Of a DNA stretch of 64,000 nucleotides, positions 47,501 to 61,571 are shown piece after piece. The first letter of the stretch is position 1. Each line of letters opens with the position of its first letter. Source of the DNA: Sordaria brevicollis (taxonomy: Eukaryota; Ascomycota; Sordariomycetes; Sordariales; Sordariaceae). A program made the translations under genes and the position numbers. The notes beneath the pieces were generated by a model. The model had not been told where the DNA came from. It saw only the letters and a program-made list of their open reading frames with translations, and ran no database searches. Location: positions 744,001 to 808,000 of the forward strand of contig JAUTDP010000006.1 in the NCBI GenBank assembly GCA_033439795.1, written 5' to 3'.

Positions 47501-50500
47501 GACACTGTTCCAAAGAGTCTCACGAAGCTCGTTGAGATTCTTCCAGATGGTGGACAGCGACGCCCAGACAGACTTGAAGTCCTGAACCTCTTCGAGAATA
47601 ACACCAAGCGAAGTGTCTGGAGTAGGAGCCAGATCGAGCGCCTCCTTGGCCTTGGCAACCATGGCCGACTCCTCCTGCAACTTGGTAATGCGCTGTTCGA
47701 AATGAGTGAGGGTGGCAGAGGCGACATCTGGTGCAATGGTGCCAGACACGGGCTTCTCTTCGTTCCATTGATGCGCGATTTCATTGATCTTGTCGTTGAC
47801 CACCTTATCTTCGGCAGTGATCTTGGCGCGAAGGGCATCCGACTGGTCGGTAACAATCTTGCTCTTGCGAGCAAGCAGTTCGTTAAGCATATCCCACATG
47901 CCATCGACCTGCTCGGCATGCAGCCAGTCGTTCTGGAAATGGTATCGCTGACGGACAAGAGTCGATTCACCCTGCCTAAAGGTCTCAATCTCGGGAGCCC
48001 ACAGCTTAACCTGTCTAGTGCAGCTCTGGACAATTGTGATGAAGCGGACAGCCTCAGCCGTGGAGTTGGCCGTCATGGCCTGGCCCTCAAGGTCCTTGCG
48101 CGCCTTCTCGAGCTCGGCGTACACCTCGCGCATACGGTTTCCAAGGCGGCTGGCAAACTTGATAAGAATGTCCTGCTGCCATTGGTCATATTTGGCGTTG
48201 ACCTTTGTCTGGACTTGATCATAGTCGATGGTGATGTGACCGAACGAGCGGCTGACTTCAGTGGTATCGAAAGTTTGTCTGGTTTTGCGAATCTCCTGAA
48301 GGAGCTGGAGCCACCTCGAAAGCTGGTCGCCAAGAACGTCATAGACATGCTCGGATTGGAGATCCCAGAGCGACTGGAACTGCAGCCACTTGTCGACATA
48401 GGCGCCAATCTCGCGAATCTTCTTCTCCACGGAGGTCTGGACCCTGAGAAGCTCCTCGGTACAATCACCGGGAAGATCATTGAAGCGCGGCTCGTCAACC
48501 ACTTCGGTGCTAAGGCTCATGGTGTATCTGGTCGCCTTAATCTTCTTCAGGTTGCAGACAACACCGATCCAGTCTTGCAACTGAGCGAACCAGCTGGCTC
48601 TTGCGTATTCAAGAGGAGGATCAAGATAAATGACCTGGTTCCGCATGGTGATCTCGTGTACCAGGTTCTTGATGACAGGCCCAACCGCCTTCGCCGCATC
48701 AGGAGCTGCGATTTCCAGAAGTCTCTTGCGCTCGCTGGGACGCTCAACATTCTCGTCTTCGAATGCCTGGATCCAAGCCTGAATAGCGACCTGCAAACGA
48801 TCGTACAGGACAGCCTTGATTTGCCTGTTCATGCGCTCTACCCAGTAACCGAGGTTGACATACTGCTCCAGGTTCAGCTGATCAACTGCGTGTTGGATAG
48901 TTTCGAGGCGTGACTGGAAAGCCGATGCCTCGTAAGGGCATGTCTTGAGCTCGTTGAGGGCCTTCTGTACCGTGACGTAGATGTTGGCAAGAAGGAGGGT
49001 TTTTGACTGCAACAAAGAAACCGAAGCAGCGAACTCCCGGATAAACATGACATGCTTCGTCTCGTTGACCTTGGAACCTGTCTGGCCTAGCGGGGTGTTG
49101 GGGTTAAAGGTTGGCTTGAAGTGCACCTCGTAGGTATTGACAAACGTCTCCCAGCGAAGAGGGATACCCTTGGAAATCAGCGTGTAGACATCGTTGCGGT
49201 GGCCGCTCAGCAGAACAGCAACTTCGGACATGTCGGAAATCTGGCGGTTTGTCTGGGCAAATGTCCTGACACTCTCCATCAAGCTGACCGCAAAGGGATA
49301 CACACGTTTGGCCTCTTTAGCCACGTTGTTGACCGAATGCGGGACAGGATAGTTGAGCCAAAGCAGGTTTCGGGTTTCCTTGAACAAGGCAATGACATGT
49401 TGGTCGAAGTTGACAGCTAATTCGAGAATATTACCAGCAGAGCGGACCCTGTTGATAGTAAACAGCAAGCCGGAAATGGAGATCTGTTTCCTCTGGACGT
49501 CATGAAGCCATGCCTCAAAGATGGGCCTGGTATCCAGCTTCTTCCTGAACAGGTCACTCTCATTTTGAAGCTTTTGACCCTCGGTATGAAGAGCCCAGTC
49601 CGAACCAAGAACTTGCTCAACCTTCTTCATATACTGATCAAGTTGCCGCTCGATCTGTCTGGCCCATATTATAGCACCTGACACGGGCGGCAGATCATGA
49701 AGCTGGGCCATGGCGTGGGCCTCCGAGTGGCCATATTGCTGCTTGAAACGCTCATGCAGAGAGCTGATCGCCTGCTTTACGTTGTCGATGAGCTGTGTCT
49801 GGTACTCGGCAATAGCACCACGAATCTTGGGGCGCACGAAGAGAGCGTTGAACTTGGAGAAGACGCGGAACATCTCGTTGGCGTTCTTGGCTGTGGCCAG
49901 ACGATCACGAAGGCGGGCAATGATGGAATTCTCTACACGAGCAGTCCGCTCATTGTAGATGTTCTCTGCGCGTACCCATTTTTCGGTACCTTCATGAGAG
50001 CAGTCAAGCAAATCAACGTCCTTGAGAGCCTCCCAAGCCTGCTTGACCTCATCAACCGCGTCCACATCGCCGATTTCTTCGACTACGGCGACGCCATTAG
50101 CGCCGGACGCCGCGACAATGCCATTAACAGTTGCCTTGGGCCCAAGCACATTGATGATGGTCTTTTGGAGCTGCTCGTGGTTATCACGGAAGTTGTGGAC
50201 GTAGATCAAGCGCGACTGCAGCTCAGCGTGACGGGGGTTAATCTTGATAGGAATGAACTTCTCGTTACGCCGGCGAGTTACTTCACGAGCAACGTTGGTG
50301 AACTCCTTGATACTTTCGTCCCAAGCGCGGAAGATGCTACCTGCCTGCTTCATGACACCTACAAACTCTTCATAGTCAAGCTTGACCAGCTCCGTTCCAG
50401 GAAGCAGTCGGTGCAGGACCTCGTCCAAGTCGCCAGAAATGGCTTCGACCAACGGCAATGCGCGGCGAATGGGATAGGGACATATCCTCAGCTTCTTGTT

Positions 50501-51752
50501 GAGGTGGCCAAAAATCTGCCCAATTGACTCCTGAACCTTGCCAAGGGTGGTAGCAGACAGCAGCTCATCGAGCGGGAAGTCTCTCATGAGCTGGTTGTAC
50601 TTTTGAACTTTTTCCATGGCCTCCTTCAGACCCGTATCGGCTGTGAAACTGACAGTAGCCTGGAAACGCTTGGCATGCTTGAGAATATCAAGCGTGAGCA
50701 TGACGCCTTCACTGCGCAGTTGGTTCTCGATTCCTTCGAGCGCCGCTTCCATGGACAGCCAGAAGTTGATTTCCTGGTTGGCCGTGCCGGTTGTCGGGTC
50801 CCTCGTCATCTTGGTAATCACCTGGATGGACTTGATCCAGTTGTTGACGGTGGCCTGCAGATTGTTCAAGAAGGTACTGTCTGATAGCACGTTGGCTGGA
50901 AGAAGTTCGATGGAGGGCTTGACATTCTTGGTAGCTGCCTCATCAAGCGTACTCTGTACAAGGGGGTGAAAGGGCAAGGAGACCTCGGGAATCTCGACAT
51001 TTTGCTGGAGATGCGACAAACTCAGTTCGAGCTCTGTCCAGCGCTTCTTGGTGACAGGAATTCCAGTCTTGGCATCAACATCGGGCCGGCCTCTGGCACC
51101 GTTGAGCAACTGTTGGCTCTTTGTGCTCGCATCGAAGTATGGAGCAAGACCGTTATGGAGGTAGAGTTGAAGAATCTCGTAGGGAGAGCTGGTAGGTCCC
51201 TGTTCGCCGCCGCTTGTTGACAGGTATGCAGGACCCGGCAAGTTGAGCATCTGTATTTGGGAGGTGAGCGGGATGATGGGGTCGAGAGGCTGAGGGCGCT
51301 TCAGCAAGACGAGGAAGGCAACGGTCGTCGGGGATGAGTTTAGATCGCTCGAAATGGTATACACATGGGTAGGCTCGGCTGCCACAGGGAATCGGTTAGC
51401 TAAACTCCTGACGTGAACGATTCGGAAGAAGTAACATACGCTCTTCAGCCTCGGCTCCATTCCCTCCATCGAGAGTAGTGGTGGGAGCAAGATCTTTCTG
51501 TATGTACAGGGCAACCTGGGTATCCAGGGCAAAGCGAGAACAACGCTGGACGGTGTCCGAATAGCGAACTTTGGACAAGAGACTGCCAGGAGCTTCGAGC
51601 TCGTCTCTCTTTGCGCCGAGAGCTGCTTCGAGCAGGAGGACGAGATGGTCGACAACCTTGACGGGGTCAACAGCAGCGAAGGGCGTGGCCGCAACGCCGT
51701 TGGTGTCCGGGCTCGGCTGAGACGGGGGAGGAGAGGGTACCGTATCCATCAT
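38511..51752 (-). CDS. ro-1: Cytoplasmic dynein heavy chain
   Basis: Three exons on the minus strand (51752-51440, 51378-39074, 39008-38511) encode 4371 residues, the size of filamentous-fungal dynein heavy chains. Introns are 61 nt (GTATGT, GCTAAC, GCAG) and 65 nt (GTAAGT, GCTAAC, ACAG). The N-terminal ~1450 residues form the tail that binds intermediate and light-intermediate chains. The linker follows, then four nucleotide-binding P-loops: AAA1 GPAGTGKTE (~1950), AAA2 GNSGSGKSA (~2242), AAA3 GPPGSGKTM (~2609) and AAA4 GVSGSGKTT (~2950). Walker B motifs such as CFDEFNR and FIMDESN are intact. A coiled-coil stalk with the microtubule-binding tip spans ~3210-3470, followed by AAA5-6 and the C-terminal domain. 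It drives minus-end transport, nuclear migration and hyphal tip organisation. The orthologue is called ro-1 in Neurospora and nudA in Aspergillus. The symbol depends on the genus being Neurospora. Of two adjacent ATGs, the first is used. Confidence 0.97.
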
Positions 51753-52660
51753 GATGGGCGACGGACGACACCGAGAGAGTGCGTCCGGAGGTGAGACGGT
51801 TGATACAGTAGGACAAGATGTAGGTTCGATAAGAGTCGACAGTCTATTCGATCATTTCATCGGGGTCTCTCTCTACAGTGCACGGCACAAGTTGGTAGTA
51901 GAGGTAGGTAGTAGTAGAGCTCGTCGTCGAGTCGCGTACGTGAAGATTGGGATAAGTCGTGGCTGCTCGTCGTTTGCTGTTTGGAGATGGGCACTTGTCG
52001 GGAAGCTCTATCCGACAATAATAAGGTTACTCGAGCTAGTGGCGCACAGCGGGCAAGCAAGAACAGTCGAAGGAAAAAGGACGCGAGCCTCTACTGGTTC
52101 TCGAGGTCCAGCGCAGTCGCAAAAAATGGAGCTGAAGCAAAAACCGAACGGTTGTATTGGAGTGAGTGTACTCGGGTAGGTAGAACGAAAAGAAGACGAT
52201 CGTGGGGTATCTTTCTTTCTAAGTGGTGCTTGGTGCTCTGTTCTATCTCTAGGTATCGGACGGGAATGCGCGGCGGGCTCTTTGGGCGGTGTGCGCAAAA
52301 GCTCAGCTGTTTGTCCAACGAAAGACGAAGGAGTGTCGTGGGGTTGAGAAGGGTGAAAAAAGTTAAAGAGCTTTTGTTTACTTCTGCGTCAACAACCGCG
52401 AGCTGAGGATAGTTTCCCCTTTGTCCTTTGTCGGTGTTGTCGGGCGCTGAATGTTGCCCCTGTGTGTGTGACTTTTTTTGGTGTTTGGTCGTTGAAGTGT
52501 TTCGGTCAAATGCGTATTATATAGTCTCTGAGCACAGACCACCCCACAACGACACTCTACCCCACCCTAAGAATTGGGTGGGTCTCCGCGAACGAAGTAA
52601 GAGGAGGTTTGTATCGATTTTGTGCGATTTGGCCATAGGCGACAAAACTCCTATATAAAT
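51753..52660 (-). promoter_or_regulatory. Promoter and 5' leader of dynein heavy chain gene
   Basis: About 900 bases of normal composition between the dynein start and an abrupt change to AT-rich DNA at ~52660. ORFs here are short and overlapping. The promoter of an essential transport motor therefore lies directly beside RIPped, presumably heterochromatic DNA. Confidence 0.5.
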
Positions 52661-55600
52661 TTTCAATTAAATTAAATATAATCTTATATTTACTTTCAAA
52701 TATCTTTACAATAACAATAAATATTTATAATTTAACGGCGTTAAGTATTTTATTTTCTTTTTAACTTTTCTCTTCCTTTTTTTTTTTCTTTAATACGTTT
52801 TATAATTCTTAATTAATAATTACTTAGGGGTTACTTTCGTAAATAACGAAACGTGCCTCTAAGGATTATATATTATATATTAATTAACTTTCATCTAAAT
52901 ATTATTAAACTATATAAGAATTATAGTATAATTTAAATCTCACTCCGGTAATATTTTATATCTTATCGAATAATTCGAATCTACCACTATATTCGCTATT
53001 TTACTATACCCTAACCGGATTTCCTAATAATATATAATTATAATTATTAAATATACTAATTTAAACGAATATTAAAAATTATAATGTTAATTTATTTATA
53101 TTATTATCCGTTTTTTATTTAACCCGGTTGATTTAATAAAGCCTAGTAATATTATCCGTCGCTTCTATATAGAATAAATTGAATATATCCGTTAAATTAT
53201 TTATTAATACGGCGATATTATCCTTATTATAATTATTAAGTTCGGTAAAAGTATTATTCTCTAAATTATTTCAATTATCCTACTTTATAAAATTATAATC
53301 TAAATTATCCCTTTAAATCGGCTAAGTTAAAAATAGAAGGATATTATTACCCGGTATTATAATATTAAATTACTTTTTATCGATTAAAACTTCTATAAAA
53401 TATATTATACTTTTAAAAATCCCCTCTTATATTTAACTTATTTTTAATTCCTATAAAAATAATAAATTCTAAAAGCGTATAATTTTTGGATATTATATTT
53501 ATATCCTCTTTAATCCCGAATAAATTTTATATTACCGTTTCTTTAAATATTTTCACTCCTTTAAATTTATTAGCCGTATAATATTTATAATTATTAACGA
53601 ATTTTATACTATATATTAGTAGCGTAATTTCCGATTTAAATTCGCGGATTTTTATTAATTTCGGCGTACACTTCTACTTTCTATCCTATAATTCGGCTAT
53701 ACTATTATATTAATTAAAGAATCCGAAATATATATATAGACGTATACCGGTTTTTAATTATTTAATAATTTTTTAAATTCTCTTCGTATTATTTATACAT
53801 TAATCGATCGGCTTAATATCGGTATTATTTTCGACTATATTCTATTTAACGAAACCCGGTATTTTGAACGCTTTAAATTCTTATATATTCCGACCGATTT
53901 GATTATATTAAAAACTATTATTTATATTAATAATAAAAATTTAATTAATAAAGCGAAGAAGTATTTTATTTTAGCGTTAATTAGGCGAAGGATTCGCTCC
54001 CTAATTACTATTCTTCTAATTATTTAAATCTATTATTTATATATTTAATTTATAGATTAAGAGCGGTTTTATTAGTAATTTATTACTCCGGATTCTTAAT
54101 ATCGGATTATTATATTTACTATTATATTAAATATAAGAATAAATATACCCGACGTTATTCGTATAATATAATATAGCGAAATTATATTTTAAAACGTTAT
54201 TAATCTATAATAGTATTTTAGGCGTATTATATATAGCGGTAGATTAGGGATAATTTATTTCTTTATACCCTATTAATATTTCGATAAATTCGGATATTCT
54301 TCTAATTTAATTACTTTACGTTAGACGGAAGCGGATAATAATTTATTTAATTCCGATTTAGAATTTTCGTAAACGTTATTTATAATTACTAATATTTACG
54401 ATATAATTTAATTTTAACCTTTTCGTTATATTAGGCCCGGTAATTCGTTTAATATAGGTTCCGAATTCGGTATTTTCGCCGATAATATTCGCCCTAAGAA
54501 ATAATTTTAGGAGAATATTAATAAACGTATTACGTTAATTATTAATTACCCTAATATATATAAAATTATTAATATAAAGTATTTTCGGTCTGTTATCTTC
54601 GGGATCCTTTAAAATTAAATCGATTTTATAAATGGGAAATAGGTATATACAATTTATTATAATAATTATAATCGTTAATTTAATCGAATAAAGGCGTTCT
54701 TTAATAAAGTTAAATTATTGCCTAAAGCGTTAAAATTTATATTGTAAACTAAATTATTTTTATTTCGTTTAAATAGCTTTTTCGTAAATTACTTCGGGTT
54801 AAATTATCCTTTTAATATTAATTTCTAATTATTATATATCGTCCTTATACTACCCGAAATTTCGTAGTAGGTTATTTGTATTATAATTGTAAATAAAGTA
54901 TTAAATATAATTTATAATTTATTTAATTTTATTTAATACGTTTTTCTATTACGGGAATAGGAATATTTAAATATTTACGGATAGGATTTTTTTTAAAAAT
55001 ATAAGAAAATTATATCCGATATTAAATTTATTTATATTAGTAGGTAAAATACGATTATTATTAAAATAATAATAAATAGGGAATATAATATATAATTTAC
55101 CCTATTTATAATTTAGGAGGCTGTATTATATATTACGTACCCGTCGGCCCTACTTTTTATTCTAGAACCGTAATTAATTAAGCGCCGTATTACTAGTAAT
55201 AATTATAAACGTCGCTAATAAAATTATTCTAAACTTCAATTTCGTAGCGATTTATTTACTTTAATTTAATCCTTTTATATTTTATTCCTATAAAAATTAT
55301 TTACTTTTACGTAATTTATTTTTATAAAATTAAAATAATAAAAATAATAATTAAATTAATTAATTCTAATAGGAATTAACGTATATAGGATTATTTCGAC
55401 TCTTATTAGAATTAATATACGCGGGTATTTTTTAACTCCTATTAAAATTAATATATATTTATTTATATTTAATTTACTAATATTTATTATTTATTATTCG
55501 AAGTATTATATTATTATTATCCGCCCGTTAATTGCTAAAAATTATAATACTCCAATTACGAAACGCTAAACTTGCTTAAATCTTAATAATCCTTAAAATA

Positions 55601-58256
55601 AATATAAATATAATTATATATAATTTTGTAAATCCTATTAAATAGACGATATATAATATAATATAAATATTTAGCTTATTTCCGCAAATCCTTTATAATT
55701 TATAGTTCCGTAGCCGATCCTACCTCTTATTTATATACCTTCGCAATATTTATTTAAAAGACCGTTTCGAATACGTTTATATTAAAGCCGGGAAGGAATT
55801 TATAAATATTACCGCCTATATTAGACTATCAATAATAAATCTATTTATTCGGCTTTATACCCGCTATATAATTAAAAGTTAATACGTTTTTAAAAACGGT
55901 AGGGGTAAAAAGTTATTTACAAAACCGGATATAAATATATCGCGTAATAATAAATTTAATAATTTCGACGTTAACTTCTAAGGGGAGAATAAAAATTATT
56001 TAAATTATAGCCTATATAGAAATGGTATAAGGCTAGCGGCGTAGGGAATTAAGGGCGTAATTATTAGAATAAATTAAACGATATTAAGTATATATTATTT
56101 ACTTTTTAATTTTAAAAGTATATTCGTTATATAAAAATTAGAATAACCGAAAGTCTTCGTTTTTAATATACGCTATTATTATAGCGTATAGAGGTTATAA
56201 AAAGGGAAGAAGATATAAGTAATTATTAAAGAATTTAAACGAGGGAAAAATGCAATATATATTATATCCGCGTATAAGCTACGCGTTATTAATATAAAAT
56301 TTAAAATAAATCCCCTATACTTTATTAACGTATAAATTAAATAATATCGAAATAATATAATAAATATAGAAAATATACTCTTAATTTTTTTAATTATTAC
56401 CTTATATTATATTTAAAAGGTTAAATATCTTTTTACCCTTTTCTAAAGTCCTTACCCCCGGTTTAATATATTAATTAAAGACCGTTTTAATTTCCGCCCG
56501 TATAATAGGAATTCTTATATCTAATTTAACTTTAAAAATGTATATTACATTATAAAATACCTCTATATAATATATAAGGATACTTTTATTAATCCTTAAA
56601 TATAATATTTCGAAATATATATTAATAAAATAAATAAATACCTTTATAGTATTAATCCTAACCTTTATATATTTAAATTAGCGTTTTAACCTACTTTAAT
56701 TATTAATTAATATATTACGCTACGTATTCTTTAAATAATAAATCTTTTAATTAATATTATTTAATATAACTAAAATTTATATTTCGCGAGCGGATTCCAA
56801 TAACGTATCCTTATAATGTATAAGTATTATATTATAAATATTAATATACGCGTAGTATTTTATTTATAAAGGAGGATTTACCTTCCCTATTGCTTAATAT
56901 AAATTAGGGTAGAAGGGTAAATAGGAAATAAAATATATTTATTACTTCTATATTATTTCCTTTTCCCTTATATTAATCTAACGGATATTGTAATTCCTAT
57001 AAAATTAAATTACCGGAAATAGAAATTGGGATACGCTTTTCCTAATTGAGGGGGGGGGTTCGAAATATTTATTTAAAATATAACCGTTTTTCGCCCTATA
57101 TTATAATCTCTTTAGGCGGTAATTTCTCGAATAGTTTTACGGTAGGGTACTTTAAATAATTATTAAATTAGGTTATTAATTCCCTTTATTTTACTTTTTC
57201 GCTATTTATATAATTAATTTTAACTTTAAATTATATTACCCGTTTAGTAAACGAGGGTTGGGCGATAAAGGCTTCGTATAATAAAAAATTAAATATATAT
57301 AATATAATATTCGGTATATAATTAATTACGTATTTTATTTAATTTTCTCGTAGAAGAATTTAAATAGCGGGGCGTAATTTAATTAACGCCGGCTATATAA
57401 ATAGTATATTAACGGAAAGGAGGTTAAACGCTTTAATTTCGAAATAGGCCTATAATTATAAATAATAATCTTATAACTATTTTAATATTAAAAATAAAAT
57501 TATTAAAACGGTAAATTAATAGAATTGGTTAGGGTTATACGTTTTTAATATTTAAAAATCGAAGAGCTTTAAAACTAAATAATATAGAACTTCTTTATTA
57601 GAGCCGGGTTTTACCCGTAGGAGGCGAATTTTATAAACGACCTATACGTATTTAATAGGAATCCGAATATTAAAAACCTTAAAGGGTAAATCCCTTTTTA
57701 TATTATAATAAAAAGGAAAATAATTTAAATTATTAAAAGGCGGAAACGGGTCTCTCTATTTTTAAAGTATTAATATAATTACTAAAACAAACCGAATATT
57801 ATTTACCTTATTAGTTTAATTATTTCCCTTTTTAAAGCGTTTTTCGTTAATAATTAATACGTTATAATTCGGAAAAGGATGTAAATTTCGAATCCTAACG
57901 TTACCCGCGGGTAATTTATTATTATATATCGTTTTTATCTTTTTCTTTTTAAATAATCGTTAAATAATAAAGTACGCCTTTAATTTATTATCCCGATTAT
58001 TAGATTTAATATTTTTATAAATTAAATTCCGACTTTTATTAAATTTAATATCCTTATAGGATTAATAATTATTAAAATCGTTCGGTTATTAGAAGTATAA
58101 ATTAAACGAATTTATTAAATATAAATAATAAGATATTTATATATTAAGGATAACGGTATCCGCGTTACTATCTTTAGAAGTATTTTCTATAATAACGTAT
58201 TTATTATTCCGCTCTATAAGCCTATTTATAATATAAATGATAAATTAAAAGTTTAA

Positions 58257-58620
58257 AGGTCGTTCGTAATACGTTAAAGATATTAAAATATCCGTAACGT
58301 AATTAGCGAAAAGTTAAATAAAATATTTTAATAATTAAATAGTAATATAAAATAATAAATTAATATCTGTAGGTTATATTTAGAGGCGTAAATAATAGAA
58401 GGTAAAAAATAAAATTTACTTACGAAACGAATAATAAATTAAAGACCCAAAGGCCGTTCGTAATACGTTATAAGGATTGAAAATATCTATTAATATAATA
58501 TATAAAAGGCTAAATAAAATATTTTAATAATTAAATACGAAAAAATATAATAATAATTAATAATTGTAAATCGTATTTAAAAGCGTAAAGAATAATAAGG
58601 AGTAAAGAATATAAGGAATA
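58257..58620 (+). repeat. Direct repeat, period about 194 bp
   Basis: AGGTCGTTCGTAATACGTTA at 58257 recurs as AGGCCGTTCGTAATACGTTA at 58451. Downstream both copies share TAAATAAAATATTTTAATAA, then a TGTAGGTTATATTTAGAGGC-like segment against TGTAAATCGTATTTAAAAGC. Differences are mainly transitions, plus a few small indels. Confidence 0.7.
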
Positions 58621-60600
58621 AATTGGAATTAGGAAGGAGGGAGGTTTTAGGAAATAAAGTCGGAGGCGAAGCAACTTCGTTTTATTTCTTAAATTTTCTA
58701 TTGGACTATATTACTTATAAGCTTTATTATATATTTTAATATTATTGATTATCCTTTTAAAATGTATTTTCTATATTATTTTAATAATAAATTATATATT
58801 AGGGATTTTCTTTATTAAAATAATAATATTTATATAAAACGTTATATAGGGCGCTAAAAATAGATATTAAATAGAAGTTCTACGTAAGTACGTAGATATA
58901 TTAAATTAAAATATATCCGATATTTAATTATTAGTCCGTAGTATCGGCGTTAAATTTATTAAGTAGAGTTCGTCCGCTTTACTGCTTCTCTTATTTTATA
59001 ATTAGCTACTAATTAAAGTATTATATATCCTTAATAATAAACCCGTAAAGTAATTTACCCTAATCGTATATATATAATTCCTAATTTAATATTTACTCTA
59101 TACCGATTAATATATTGAAAAGGGGTTTAATTATATATTATTATAAATATAACTATTAAGCGAACGAATCGATTAGGTTTTTACATTCGGTAAAATAGGG
59201 TAACCCGACCCTATATCGATTATATTATTTTATTAATATCCGTTTTAAAAGTTAAATATAAGTAAAAATATAATTCGCTACGATAATAATTATTTACCTT
59301 CACTTTCTTATTTATTATATATTATAAATTCGTTTAATTATTTTATTATTATATTCTAGCATTATTATATACCGAATACGATTATAATTATTATAAATTT
59401 ATATAGAATTATTAACGTTAAGCGGGAAATTATATAATTAATTATTAAAATTTTTAAACCCTAAATATTTAATACCTTTACGGCCTTTAATAATGCCCAA
59501 CCCCTATTTAACCTAATCCTATATTCTTCTAAATTATAAAAATTAATTATAAAAAGAATAATTTAAATAAAATAAAATAAATTCTTTACAATTTATAAAG
59601 TACCCCTATTAATTATCGCTAAAATTAACCCAGTAAATAATAATATAATCGCGAATATATTTAGCCGAAGCTTCGGGTATTTAAATTATCGCTTCGTCGT
59701 TATATATATTGCCGTTTAGGAATTTATAAATTACTTATATATTTACCGCCTTACCGAACCGTTAAACGAATTGATATTCATCCTTATTAAAAAAACCGTA
59801 TCCATTATTATAATATATATTTCCGTAATTTAATTAAAATTCGTATTTATAAATTCTATCCGTATTATTATCGTTAAGAGGGTAAATGTAATTATAAAGA
59901 ATATTAACTTCTTTTATTTTAAAAATACTTTTAAATTACTTTCTTTTAAATAATTTAAAAGGGGGGCGAAATAATTGAATTATATAATTTATAACGATTC
60001 GAATAAATTCCTCTAATTCGCAATCTTCGCTACTTATTCCCGTAGAAATTTATTATTTAAGAGGGATTACTATCCGGTTAAAACGCTTCTTTAAAATTTC
60101 GTAATAATAATTTATATCGTATAAATTATATTCCTTATCGAATATTTAATTTAATTAAAAACGTCCGGTCTTAAAAATATATATTTCTCCGATAATAATA
60201 AAATATTAATTAATATAGGGCTTTACTACGGTTAATATATATTTTAAAATTATAATATTATAACCGGTTATTTATATATATAGCGTATAAATATAATTTC
60301 TTATAAATTATTTAAATTTGCCGAGGAGTATATTTATATCGGAATCGTTTTAAATATTATACGTAATTATAATTATAAAATAAAGTATTTAAGCCCGTAA
60401 TTTAAAAACTTTAGCGTATTTTTAAGCCTAAATTATAACCTTATTTAGGATTCCCTTCGAATTATTAAGAATCCGGTTATTAAATTTATTAAATAGGGGG
60501 TCTTTAACGATTATATTTATAATTTTCTCTATACGAATTAAGTATTTATTAAAGATATTTTCAATTTCGAAAACGTTAAATTAATCTTTAAATCTTTTAA

Positions 60601-61020
60601 CGTTTACTCTTATAAGAATTAAAGTAAATTTGGTATTAATTAGGTTAAATATTTTATTATTAATTTAATTTCTAAATACTTCGGCGTTTATTCTTATAGG
60701 AATTGAAGTAGATCCGGTATCGATTAGGTTAAATATCCTATTATTAATTTAATTTCTAAATATTTCGGTATTTACTCCTATAGGAGTTGAAGTAAATCCG
60801 GTATCGATTAAGCTAAATATCCTATTATTAATTTAATTTCTAAATCCTTCGACGTTTATTCCTATAGGAATTAAAATAAATCCGGTATCGATTAAGTTAA
60901 ATATCCTATTATTAATTTAATTTTTAAATCTTTCGGCGTTTACTTTTATAAGAATTAAAATAAATCTATTATCGATTAAGTTAAATATTTGAGAATTATT
61001 TTTAATGGGAATAATTTCGG
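60601..61020 (+). repeat. Five tandem 84-bp units (28 codons)
   Basis: Units start at 60601, 60685, 60769, 60853 and 60937, the last diverging after ~50 bases. All carry a TTCCTATAGGAATT-type palindrome near the start and a GTATCGATTA core. Differences are transitions. The period is a multiple of three. In the frame starting one base into each unit, the stops inside the best-preserved units fall at the same codons (TGA, TAG or TAA) that RIP makes from tryptophan TGG, so the array was probably coding. Confidence 0.85.
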
Positions 61021-61571
61021 GACCCTTTATTCGTTTTTTATTATATATATATATAATATTTAAATAATAATCGGAAATTAGGATTTAGGACGTTTACAAC
61101 CCTATTAGGCTATTAAATTAAAATTTATATAATTATTTTTATTATTGGAATTGGAGCTTAGCGGAAATCGCTTTAACGTAGTAAAATTATCGTTCGGATT
61201 GATAAATTCCTTATTTTTAAAAGCGGGTATAATATTACGGAAGCGAATAAGGTTTATTATCGAAAGGTTAATACTTTTATTATTTTTTCCCCTAATCCTT
61301 CTATTAATCTCTTTAATATTTGGTATTTTAACTTCTTTATCCTCGACTTTTATTTTAAACGTTTAATTACTCTTTATTAAAGCGCGTATTATTATAATCC
61401 GCTATTTGGCTTTAAATTTTGTATTTTTTATAGCGGGTTTAATATACCGTTTAACGAAACGTATAATAATATCCTTTTCTATTCGTTTAAACGTTTTAAA
61501 AATCTTTTAAACCGTATTAAATAAATCTTCGGAATTAGTATAATATATACCGATAAAAGGAATAAAGGAAT

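Larger units (their letters stand above)
52661..61571. repeat. RIP-saturated AT-rich DNA, parent elements mostly unidentified
   Basis: 8.9 kb of extremely AT-rich sequence with CpA/TpG almost eliminated and no meaningful ORF. It must derive from repeated DNA. I could not recognise reverse transcriptase, integrase or transposase blocks with confidence on either strand. A 194-bp direct repeat (58257-58620) and an 84-bp tandem repeat (60601-61020) stand out. It may be one edge of a much larger heterochromatic domain. Confidence 0.75.

Noticed and set aside
47327..48913. 528-codon plus-strand ORF inside the dynein gene
   Set aside because: Same reason: an antisense shadow of conserved dynein tail and linker coding sequence, with no splice or start support.
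58640..58700. Hairpin around AGGAAATAAAG...TTTATTTCTT
   Set aside because: The stem is imperfect and AT-rich. Such pairings are common by chance in RIPped DNA.
61145..61366. 73-codon hydrophobic plus-strand ORF in AT-rich DNA
   Set aside because: Chance frame in RIPped sequence. The hydrophobicity simply reflects TTT/TTA/ATT codons.
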